Below the pieces are notes generated by a model. It was not told the DNA's origin, made no database searches, and was given only the letters and a program-made list of their open reading frames with translations. Position numbers and translations under genes: made by a program. Positions 41,737 to 49,069 of a stretch of DNA of 64,000 nucleotides are shown here, one piece after another (the first letter of the stretch is position 1; the number at the start of each line of letters is the position of its first letter). The stretch is taken from contig CAVTPZ010000017.1 of NCBI GenBank assembly GCA_963736685.1, positions 1-64,000 of the forward strand, read 5' to 3'. Source of the DNA: DASUPK01 sp963736685 (lineage in GTDB: Bacteria > Actinomycetota > Thermoleophilia > Solirubrobacterales > 70-9).

Positions 41737-43806
41737 TCACGCCCCGAACAGACCGTGGACGATCAGGTCGATCAGCTTGATCCCGATGAAGGGCGCGATG
41801 ATGCCGCCGAGGCCGTAGATGAAGAGGTTGCGCCGCAGGAGGGCGGACGCGCCCGAAGGCCGATAGCGGACGCCGCGCAGTGCCAGCGGGATCAGCAGCG
41901 GGATCACCAGCGCGTTGAAGATGATCGCCGAGATGATCGCCGACTCGGGCGTACCCAGATCCATGATGTTGAGCTTGTTGAGGGGCCCGTCTCCACCCGC
42001 TGACGTCGCATAGGTGGCGGCGAAGATCGCCGGCAGGATGGCGAAGTACTTCGCCACGTCGTTCGCGATCGAGAACGTGGTGAGGGCGCCGCGGGTGATC
42101 AGCAGCTGCTTTCCGACCTCGACGATCTCGATGAGCTTCGTCGGGTTCGAATCGAGGTCGACCATGTTCCCCGCCTCGCGTGCCGCCTGAGTTCCCGTGT
42201 TCATGGTCACGCCGACGTCGGCCTGCGCCAGCGCCGGGGCGTCGTTCGTCCCGTCGCCGGTCATCGCGATCATCCGTCCCCCCGCCTGCTGCTCCTTGAT
42301 CAGGTCGAGCTTCTTCTCCGGAGTGGCCTCAGCCAGGAAGTCGTCGACGCCGGACTCGTCGGCGATCTTGGCGGCCGTCAGCTTGTTGTCGCCGGTGATC
42401 ATCACCGTGCGAATGCCCATCGCCCTCAGCTGATCGAAGCGATGGCGCATGCCGTCCTTGACGACGTCCTTCAGGTAGATGACACCGAGGACCTGGCTGT
42501 CCTGCGCCACCGCGAGCGGCGTACCGCCCTCTCGACCGATCCGGTCGAGCTGCTCCTGCAGCGCCGGCGGAGCCGTGCCGCCCTCCGCCTTGACGAAGTC
42601 GATGATCGCGTCGCCCGCGCCCTTGCGCAGGCGCTGCCCGTTGACGTCCACGCCGCTCATCCGGGTCTCGGCGCTGAACGGGACGAAGTTCGCCTTGTGT
42701 GAGGACATCTCGTGCTCGCGGATTCCGTACTTCTTCGCGAGCACGACGATCGAGCGGCCCTCGGGGGTCTCGTCGGCCAGCGACGACATCTGCGCCGCCT
42801 CCGCCAGGTCTGCCTCGGCCACCCCCGGCATCGGGACGAACTCGGTGGCCTCGCGGTTGCCGAGCGTGATCGTGCCCGTCTTGTCGAGGAGAAGGACGTC
42901 GACATCGCCCGAGGCCTCCACTGCACGCCCGGAAAGGGCCAGCACGTTCCGCCGGACGAGGCGATCCATGCCCGCAATCCCGATCGCGGAGAGCAGGGCA
43001 CCGATCGTGGTCGGAATCAGGGCGACGAGCAGGGCGATCAGGGTCGCAACGGAGGCAGCCGTGCTCGAGAACTCCGCCATCGGCCGCAGCACGACGACGA
43101 CCGCCAGGAAGACGATGGTCAGACCCGAGAGCAGGATGTTGAGGGCGATCTCGTTCGGCGTCTTGCGCCGTTCGGCGCCCTCGACTAGCGCGATCATGCG
43201 GTCGAGGAAGCTCTTGCCGGGCTCCTGGGTGATCTCGACCACGATCCGGTCCGAGAGCACCTTTGTGCCGCCGGTGACCGCACTGCGGTCGCCGCCCGCC
43301 TCGCGGATCACGGGAGCCGACTCGCCGGTGATCGCGGACTCGTCGACCGAGGCGATGCCCTCGATCACGGTGCCGTCGCCCGGGATCACCTCCCCGGCCT
43401 GGATCACCACCAGGTCGCCCTTCTGCAGCTCCGAGGCGGTCACCTCGCGGCCGTCCTTCAGGTGGGCAACGGTCTCGGTGCGCGCGGCGCGGAGGGCGTC
43501 GGCCTGGGCCTTGCCGCGGCCCTCGGCGAGCGCCTCGGCAAGGTTCGCGAAGACCACGGTCAGCCAGAGCCAGAACGCCACCGTGAAGGTGAACCAGGCC
43601 GGCTCGTCGCCGCCGCCCAGCGGGCCATTGCCGAACGCCTGGTTGATCCAGCCGATCGTGGTGATGACGGCGCCGACCTCGACCACGAACATCACCGGGT
43701 TGTGGATCTGGTGGCGCGGGCTGAGCTTCTTGACGCTCGACCAGATCGCCGGGAGCACCAGCTCACGGTCGAACATGGATACACGTCGGCGGTTGTTCTC
43801 GGTCAC
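41737..43806 (-). CDS. kdpB: K+-transporting P-type ATPase, subunit B
   Basis: A 689-residue catalytic subunit of the KdpFABC K+ pump. Phosphorylation motif LLLDKTGTITLGNR, actuator motif SAITGESAPVIREAGG, hinge MTGDGTNDAPALAQADVGV, and seven TM helices are present. In KdpB the Ser of TGES is the site of inhibitory phosphorylation, and it is retained. GTG 43806 overlaps the kdpC stop (GTGA), so kdpB is translated after kdpC, not before it as in the usual kdpFABC order. Hydrolyses ATP to drive K+ through KdpA. Confidence 0.97.
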   Translation of the reverse strand: MTENNRRRVSMFDRELVLPAIWSSVKKLSPRHQIHNPVMFVVEVGAVITTIGWINQAFGNGPLGGGDEPAWFTFTVAFWLWLTVVFANLAEALAEGRGKAQADALRAARTETVAHLKDGREVTASELQKGDLVVIQAGEVIPGDGTVIEGIASVDESAITGESAPVIREAGGDRSAVTGGTKVLSDRIVVEITQEPGKSFLDRMIALVEGAERRKTPNEIALNILLSGLTIVFLAVVVVLRPMAEFSSTAASVATLIALLVALIPTTIGALLSAIGIAGMDRLVRRNVLALSGRAVEASGDVDVLLLDKTGTITLGNREATEFVPMPGVAEADLAEAAQMSSLADETPEGRSIVVLAKKYGIREHEMSSHKANFVPFSAETRMSGVDVNGQRLRKGAGDAIIDFVKAEGGTAPPALQEQLDRIGREGGTPLAVAQDSQVLGVIYLKDVVKDGMRHRFDQLRAMGIRTVMITGDNKLTAAKIADESGVDDFLAEATPEKKLDLIKEQQAGGRMIAMTGDGTNDAPALAQADVGVTMNTGTQAAREAGNMVDLDSNPTKLIEIVEVGKQLLITRGALTTFSIANDVAKYFAILPAIFAATYATSAGGDGPLNKLNIMDLGTPESAIISAIIFNALVIPLLIPLALRGVRYRPSGASALLRRNLFIYGLGGIIAPFIGIKLIDLIVHGLFGA

Positions 43807-44450
43807 TGCGGGGACTCCTTATCGAGGGCGATGTTGAGCTCGAGCACGTTCACCCCGGGCTCGCCGAGGACGCCGAGAGCGCGTCCGTCGGTGTTGTCGT
43901 CGATCAGCTGGTTCACCCGGTCAAGCGGGATGCCGCGCACCTTCGAGATCCGGCGAGCCTGGATCCGGGCGTTGGCCTGGGAGATGTCGGGGTCGACGCC
44001 TGACGCCGAGGAGGTGATCGCGTCGACGGGGATGTCTCGCCGGGTCAGTCCCGAGTCGTAGGGCCGCTCCAGCGCGAGGTACTTGCGGATGTAGCCCTTG
44101 AACTCCTGCATCAGCTCCCGGTTGTTCGGCCCTAGGTTGTTGAAGAAGGCTGTATCGGCGCTGTAGGTCGTGACCGACGGGCGCGGCTGGAAGTACTTCG
44201 GGTCGGGCGTCTTGATCTGCTTCTTGCCGAACTTGCCGCGCTGGGCGGCCGGAATCGGATGCCGGATCGTGAAGCTCTGGCCGATCAGCTTGGACCCGAC
44301 GGTCCTGCCGTCGACCTTCACCTGGCTGCCATCCGACCCGTTCGGGAAGAGCACCTGCGAGACACCCGTCGCGATCAGCGGGTAGGCCACGCCGAAGAGC
44401 AGCGTGAAGGCCACCACGGCGATGATCGAGGCTGTCAGGTCGCGTCTCAT
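43803..44450 (-). CDS. kdpC: K+-transporting ATPase, subunit C
   Basis: A 215-residue single-TM subunit: helix LTASIIAVVAFTLLFGVAYP, then SKLIGQSFTIRHPIP (QSF motif of KdpC), YFQPRPSV, and DAITSSASGVDPDISQANAR with RISKVRGI, the conserved KdpC core. It lies directly behind kdpA (one base) and before kdpB (four-base overlap), an A-C-B order. KdpC stabilises the complex and increases ATP affinity. Start ATG 44450 follows the kdpA stop; a longer upstream reading would overlap kdpA. Confidence 0.95.
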   Translation of the reverse strand: MRRDLTASIIAVVAFTLLFGVAYPLIATGVSQVLFPNGSDGSQVKVDGRTVGSKLIGQSFTIRHPIPAAQRGKFGKKQIKTPDPKYFQPRPSVTTYSADTAFFNNLGPNNRELMQEFKGYIRKYLALERPYDSGLTRRDIPVDAITSSASGVDPDISQANARIQARRISKVRGIPLDRVNQLIDDNTDGRALGVLGEPGVNVLELNIALDKESPQ

Positions 44451-44451
44451 C

Positions 44452-46209
44452 TCAGAAGAGCTGGTTGGTGAGGCCCTGGACGACCGGTCCAAGCAGGAGG
44501 GCGGGGAAGAAAGTCAGAGCCGCGACGATCACGATCACCGCGAGCAGCAGGATCACGAAGGTGGGGTTGTCGGTTCGGAAGGTGCCGGGTCCGGCGGGCA
44601 CCACGCGCTTCATCGAGAGCGAACCGGCGACGGCCAAAGCCGAGAGCAGGGGAACGAAGCGGGCCATCAGCATCGAAAGCCCGCCGAGGATGTCTGCGAA
44701 GGTGATCCCATAGGCACCGACGTTGCCCGGGGCGTTCGGCTGTACGAAGCCGGTGTAGCCGGCGAACGCGGAGCCGTTGTTGTTCGCCTGGGAGGTGTAG
44801 GCGTAGAGCGTCTCCGAGAATCCCTGCGGACCCGGATTGAAGATCGAAGGCGCCCCGTACTTGCTCGAGATCGCGATCCCGGTTGCAATCAGGGCCACCA
44901 TCGGCGTGAACAGCAGCCCGATCAGCACCAGCTTCATCTCCCGGGACTCCACCTTCTTGCCCAGGTACTCGGGGGTTCTTCCCACCATCAGGCCGGCTAT
45001 GAAGACCGCCAGGAGAACCGTCAAGAGCATCCCGTACAGCCCCGAGCCGACCCCGCCGAAGATCACCTCCCCGGTCATCATGTTGGTGAGCGGCACGAGG
45101 CCGCCGATGCCGGTGAGGGAGTCGTGGGCGCCGTTGACGGAGCCGTTGGAGGCGTCCGTCGTGAAGTTCGCCCACTCGGCGGTTGCCGTGATCCCGTTGC
45201 GCTGCTCCTTGCCCTCGAGGTTGCCGCCGGTCGTGCCATCCGCTGCGGCGGTGTTCTCGCCTGCGACGTGCTGCGCGGGGGATCCGTTCTGCTCGGCGGC
45301 GTAGGCGACGCCGAACAGGCTGATGGCGAAGACGACCATCGTCGCGTACAGGGCCCAGCCCTGGCGGCGGTTGCCCACCATGCGGCCGAACTGAGCCGTG
45401 GCGGCGGCGGGAATCAGGAGGATGAAGATCATCTCGACGAAACCCGAGAACTGCGTCGGGTTCTCGAACGGGAAGGAGCTGTTGAGGTTGAAGAACCCGC
45501 CTCCGTTGGTTCCCAGCTGCTTGATCGCGATCTGCGAGGCGGCGGGTCCCATCGGCAGGGTCTGGTCGAGGCCGCCGAGCCCGTGGATCGTCACGTAGCC
45601 GCCGAGCGACTGGACCACGCCCTGGGAGACGAGGATCAGGGTTCCGATCACCGACAGGGGAAGCAGGATGTAGAGCAGCGTGCGGGTGACGTCTCGCCAG
45701 AAGTTGCCGAGCTCCCTGACGCCGCGGCTGGCGAAGCCACGGATGACAGCGGCGAGGACGGCCATGCCGACCGCCGCCGAGACGAAGTTCTGGACGGCCA
45801 GGCCGGCCATCTGCGAGAAGTACGTCATCGTCGTCTCGCCGCCGTAGTACTGCCAGTTGGTGTTGGTGATGAACGACGAGGTCGTGTTGAAGGTCACGTC
45901 CCAGGGGGCGGAACGGAATCCCTCGGGGTTCCACGGGTGGATGTTCTGCGTGCGGAGGATCAGATAGAGGACGAGAAAGAAGACGAAGGAGAAGATCACC
46001 GTCGTCTTGCCGTATGCCTTCCAGTCCTGCTCCGTGCGAGCCGAGGGTCCCAGCACGCGGTAGATCAGCCGCTCGAGCCAGCCGAGCGGCCGCTCGAGGA
46101 AGAGGCGCTCGCCCTGGTAGACCCGCGCCATGTATCCGCCCAGGAGCGGCACCAGCGCGGTGAGAACCGCGACGTAGATCGCCAGCTGCAGCCAGCCGTT
46201 GACGGTCAC
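44452..46209 (-). CDS. kdpA: K+-transporting ATPase, subunit A (channel-like)
   Basis: 585 residues of the superfamily-of-K+-transporters subunit. Selectivity-filter regions are recognisable in FNTTSSFITNTNWQYYGGE, KQLGTNGGGFFNLNSSFPFE, LTGIGGLVPLTNMMTGEVIF and SQANNNGSAFAGYTG, each P-loop with its Gly. About ten TM helices. GTG 46209 overlaps the kdpF stop (GTGA). KdpA binds periplasmic K+ with high affinity and passes it to KdpB through an intersubunit tunnel. Confidence 0.97.
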   Translation of the reverse strand: MTVNGWLQLAIYVAVLTALVPLLGGYMARVYQGERLFLERPLGWLERLIYRVLGPSARTEQDWKAYGKTTVIFSFVFFLVLYLILRTQNIHPWNPEGFRSAPWDVTFNTTSSFITNTNWQYYGGETTMTYFSQMAGLAVQNFVSAAVGMAVLAAVIRGFASRGVRELGNFWRDVTRTLLYILLPLSVIGTLILVSQGVVQSLGGYVTIHGLGGLDQTLPMGPAASQIAIKQLGTNGGGFFNLNSSFPFENPTQFSGFVEMIFILLIPAAATAQFGRMVGNRRQGWALYATMVVFAISLFGVAYAAEQNGSPAQHVAGENTAAADGTTGGNLEGKEQRNGITATAEWANFTTDASNGSVNGAHDSLTGIGGLVPLTNMMTGEVIFGGVGSGLYGMLLTVLLAVFIAGLMVGRTPEYLGKKVESREMKLVLIGLLFTPMVALIATGIAISSKYGAPSIFNPGPQGFSETLYAYTSQANNNGSAFAGYTGFVQPNAPGNVGAYGITFADILGGLSMLMARFVPLLSALAVAGSLSMKRVVPAGPGTFRTDNPTFVILLLAVIVIVAALTFFPALLLGPVVQGLTNQLF

Positions 46210-46295
46210 AGGTTCTCGCCCCGGAGCAGCGAGTAGAGGAGGTAGAAGAACAGGAGGATCGAGACGACCAGCATTGAGCCCTCCGCGAAGCTCAT
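46206..46295 (-). CDS. kdpF: KdpF small subunit
   Basis: A 29-residue single-helix peptide, MSFAEGSMLVVSILLFFYLL continuing YSLLRGENL, whose stop overlaps the kdpA GTG. Size, helix and the Y-x-L-Lx-x-E/P-x-x-F/L style C-terminus fit KdpF, which stabilises the KdpABC complex in the membrane. Its ATG overlaps the stop of an even smaller upstream peptide gene. Confidence 0.88.
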   Translation of the reverse strand: MSFAEGSMLVVSILLFFYLLYSLLRGENL

Positions 46296-46372
46296 ATGCG
46301 GTCCAGCCCGTCGATCAGGAAATAGAGCGCGGCGAAGACCACGACCGCGATTGCGATGGAGATCAGATCCAT
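46292..46372 (-). CDS. 26-residue membrane peptide upstream of kdpF
   Basis: MDLISIAIAVVVFAALYFLI followed by DGLDRI: a single predicted TM helix with a charged C-terminal end. Its stop overlaps the kdpF ATG (ATGA), and its ATG overlaps the end of the family protein gene upstream by ten bases, so it is embedded in a chain of coupled genes. It is distinct from KdpF (its C-terminal acidic/basic pair differs). It may be a second small subunit of the K+ pump. Too short for statistical certainty; coupling at both ends is the main support. Confidence 0.7.
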   Translation of the reverse strand: MDLISIAIAVVVFAALYFLIDGLDRI

Positions 46373-46806
46373 GGGTCGGAGGATCGCCGCGCCGCCGTCA
46401 AGCCGGCATGGGGCTTTGCCGGTTGCACATCAAGATTTCGTGAAGCCACCCCGGTGGGCAGCGAGTCCGTGGCGCGCAGGGCCTCGCCGGCGACCTCGGC
46501 GAGCCTGGCTGCGCCTCCCACTCCCCACAGCGGGCCGTCACATTCCGTGATCATCAGCAGCGCCTTCGCCACACCCCCGGGGGCGATCGGCCCGGGCGCC
46601 ATCAGCCGCTCAACCAGCCGGTCGAGCTCGACTCCCGAGCCGGGCGGGGAGAGCTCCTCGAGCGACAACGCGAGGCGGCGCCGGTCCTCCAGGTCAACGA
46701 GTTCGGCGGCCCGCACGGCGAGCAGGGGGTCAAGGCTCGGGTCGGCTCCCGCCGCCAGCCGGCGGTCGAGCGTTCGCCTATGGAGCCATGCCCGTACGCG
46801 ATTCAC
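46363..46806 (-). CDS. Unnamed small protein family, member 3 of 3 (first gene before kdpF)
   Basis: 147 residues. Shared blocks: RTLDRRLAAGADPSLDPLLA followed by VRAAELV, then RRRLALSLEELSPPG, and a C-terminal PIAPGGVAKALLMITECDGP block with a helix (LAEVAGEALRATDSL). A variable tail of about 30 residues follows. GTG 46806 is the only start that precedes the first block; no ribosome binding site is evident. It lies 78 bp downstream of kdpE and overlaps the 26-residue peptide gene. With member 2 it brackets the kdp ATPase genes. Confidence 0.7.
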   Translation of the reverse strand: MNRVRAWLHRRTLDRRLAAGADPSLDPLLAVRAAELVDLEDRRRLALSLEELSPPGSGVELDRLVERLMAPGPIAPGGVAKALLMITECDGPLWGVGGAARLAEVAGEALRATDSLPTGVASRNLDVQPAKPHAGLTAARRSSDPWI

Positions 46807-46884
46807 ATGGCCATGCTGGGGGCCATCGCATGATCAGAACGCAAAGATCCGAGGGACCTGGATCAAGATCGTGTGAAGGGGTGG

Positions 46885-47559
46885 TCAGGCCCCGAACCGA
46901 TACCCGACGCCGGGATCGGTGCGTATGTAGCGAGGGCCGTCAGACGGTTCGATCTTGCGCCGCAGGTTCGCGATATGCGTACGGAGCGTCTGGGTGTCCT
47001 CCTCCCAGCCCGGGCCCCAGACCTCGGTGAGCAGCGCCCTGTGGGTCATCAGCCGGCCGCGGTTGCGCGCCAGCGTGCCGAGCAGCCGGAACTCGATCGG
47101 CGTCAGATGCACCTCCTCCCCGTCGCGTTTCACGGTGTGACCGGCCAGGTCGATCTCCAGGCCGTCCGCGCTGAGCGCGGGCTCCTCGGCGGCCTCGCCC
47201 GCACGGCGAAGGGCCGCGTTCAGCCTGGCGACCAGCTCCCTGGGGCCGAACGGCTTGGTCACGTAGTCGTCGGCGCCAGCCTCGAGCGCGCGGACTTTCT
47301 GCTCCTCCTCTCCGACGGCGGAGAGGACGAGAATCGGCATCTCGCTCCAGGAGCGGATGCTGCGTGTGACCTCGACGCCGTCGCCGTCGGGCAGGATCAG
47401 GTCGATGATCGCGGCGTCGGGAGGCTTCACGGACGCGGCATCGAGCGCCTCTGTCGCATCGGCGGTCTCGACCACCTCGAAGCCGGCGTCCTTGAGGACG
47501 ACCCGGAGCGCCCGCCGGATCTGCATCTCGTCATCGCAGACCAGAATGCGCTGCGTCAT
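46885..47559 (-). CDS. kdpE: KdpE response regulator
   Basis: 224-residue OmpR-family regulator. Receiver: DDEMQIRRALRVVLKDAGFE, phospho-Asp in AAIIDLILPDGDGVEV, LVLSAVGEEEQKVRALEAGA, Lys in DYVTKPFGPRELVARLNAAL. Winged helix: HLTPIEFRLLGTLARNRGRL, EDTQTLRTHIANLRRKIE and IRTDPGVGYRFG. It overlaps the kinase gene (ATGA) and lies 78 bp before the kdp structural genes, which it should activate under K+ limitation. Confidence 0.94.
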   Translation of the reverse strand: MTQRILVCDDEMQIRRALRVVLKDAGFEVVETADATEALDAASVKPPDAAIIDLILPDGDGVEVTRSIRSWSEMPILVLSAVGEEEQKVRALEAGADDYVTKPFGPRELVARLNAALRRAGEAAEEPALSADGLEIDLAGHTVKRDGEEVHLTPIEFRLLGTLARNRGRLMTHRALLTEVWGPGWEEDTQTLRTHIANLRRKIEPSDGPRYIRTDPGVGYRFGA

Positions 47560-48992
47560 CGCGCGGGGGCCGGCGCGACCGGCTCAGCACGCTCATCCGA
47601 CCTCGGGCTGTCCAGCGGGAACTCCACGACGAACGTGGTCCCCTGCCCGGGCAGCGACTCGACCGAGACGCGTCCTCCGTTCGCTTCCACGAACCCCTTG
47701 ACGATCGCGAGGCCAAGGCCCGCGCCCGTGTGCGAAGGATCGTTGGAGCCTCGGTAGAAGGCCTCGAAGATGCGGTCGAGATCGCGGTCGGCGATCCCAG
47801 GCCCCCGATCCACGACCCGGATCACGAGGCGGCCGGAGACCTCCCGGGCTCGAACAGAGACCCGCTCGCCCCCCGAGTAGCGGGCGGCATTCGAGAGGAG
47901 ATTGACGAACACGCGCTCCAGCTGGGCGGCGTCGGCCCGGATGAACGGCAGCTGCTGGTCGATGGAGAGCTGGAAGCGATCGCGATCGATCTCGAGATCG
48001 TTGATCGCCACTTCGACGACCTCCTCGATCGACGTCCAGTCGGTCGAGGGCTCCGCGGTGCCCGTGCGCAGCCGCGACAGGTCGAGCAGGTTGTCGACAA
48101 GGTCTCCCAGTCGATCCGCATCGTCGATGATCGCCTCGCGCAGGTCCGCTCTGTCCTTTTCGTCGATCGTCGGCGACGTGAGCGCCTCGGCGGCCGCCCG
48201 GATCGCCGTGATTGGCGTACGCAGGTCATGGGAGACCGTGCGCAGCAGCGCGGTCTTGATCTCGTCGCTGCGACGCAGGGCCTCGGTCTCGACCGTCGCA
48301 CTCATCAGCGACTCGCGGTCGATCGCCGCGACCAGCAGGGCCTCGAGTCCGGGCACCAGCCGCTGCTGGAGGCGATCCAAGTTGCCACGGTCGATGCCAA
48401 GCGGGACGACCAGCGTGCCCAGGCGCCGTCCCTGGTGACGGAGCGGCAGCTCGAGGCGCGCAGGGTGATCCACGGCTTCACCGAGCTGGAGCGCCGCAGA
48501 GGGGAGCTCGAGCGCCGTGGCAATGCGCTCGGCGGCGACCGGTAGCGCCGCCATCAGGCTCGGACCGCCGAGCAGGGTTCGCGCCAGCTCCGCCATCAGG
48601 TCCGCCTCACGCCGTCTTGCCTCCGCCTCCTGAGTGCGGCTGCGGGCCAGCTCCGAGAGCGTGCTCGCCATAGCCGCGGTGACGAAGAATGCGGCGAGCG
48701 CGACCCAGTTCCGCGAGTCGGCGATCGTGAACCGCCCGGTCGGCGGCAGGTGGAAGAAGTTGAACGCAGCTGCGCTGAGGAGCGCGGTCAGCATTCCCCA
48801 CCTGAAGCCCCAGAAGATCGAGACGCCGAGCACCGCCAGCAGGTAGACGACCCCGAGGGAGACCGCGGGGGCGATCTGCCTGAGCGGATAGATCGCGAGC
48901 GTGCACAGAGCCACCGACGCGACGGCGACGATCAGTCCCAGGGTCCGTGAGCGAGGCGGCTCGCGGAGCAGGAGCGGTGTGCTCAGCTCCAT
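47556..48992 (-). CDS. kdpD: KdpD C-terminal half: DUF4118 membrane sensor histidine kinase
   Basis: 478 residues corresponding to the membrane and kinase half of KdpD: four TM helices (DUF4118, from RTLGLIVAVASVALCTLAIY to NWVALAAFFVTAAMASTL, with FNFFHLPPTGRFTIAD), a GAF-like region, HisKA (RTVSHDLRTPITAIRAAAEA) and HATPase (NLLSNAARYSGG; VVDRGPGIAD; GAGLGLAIVKGF). The Kdp-specific input and Usp domains are absent and encoded at 40069-41241. ATG 48992 starts just before TM1. Start region is divergent from the APC-Usp gene. Confidence 0.92.
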   Translation of the reverse strand: MELSTPLLLREPPRSRTLGLIVAVASVALCTLAIYPLRQIAPAVSLGVVYLLAVLGVSIFWGFRWGMLTALLSAAAFNFFHLPPTGRFTIADSRNWVALAAFFVTAAMASTLSELARSRTQEAEARRREADLMAELARTLLGGPSLMAALPVAAERIATALELPSAALQLGEAVDHPARLELPLRHQGRRLGTLVVPLGIDRGNLDRLQQRLVPGLEALLVAAIDRESLMSATVETEALRRSDEIKTALLRTVSHDLRTPITAIRAAAEALTSPTIDEKDRADLREAIIDDADRLGDLVDNLLDLSRLRTGTAEPSTDWTSIEEVVEVAINDLEIDRDRFQLSIDQQLPFIRADAAQLERVFVNLLSNAARYSGGERVSVRAREVSGRLVIRVVDRGPGIADRDLDRIFEAFYRGSNDPSHTGAGLGLAIVKGFVEANGGRVSVESLPGQGTTFVVEFPLDSPRSDERAEPVAPAPAR

Positions 48993-49069
48993 CTCGAGAG
49001 CAGGGTACGACGCTCGGCGCACCGGCAGCGGGCACGCTTGCCCGCGCACGTATATTCGAAGCGGCTGCA

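Noticed and set aside
44404..46236. Plus-strand open frame of 610 codons opposite kdpA and kdpC
   Set aside because: It is antisense to clearly conserved kdp genes and its translation is a low-complexity His/Gln/Gly/Arg mix without domain features.
46807..46884. Possible KdpE-binding site or extra promoter between kdpE and the first family protein
   Set aside because: The 78-bp gap is the only non-coding DNA in the cluster and contains TTGATC and TTGCGT stretches, but no repeat clear enough to call a KdpE box.
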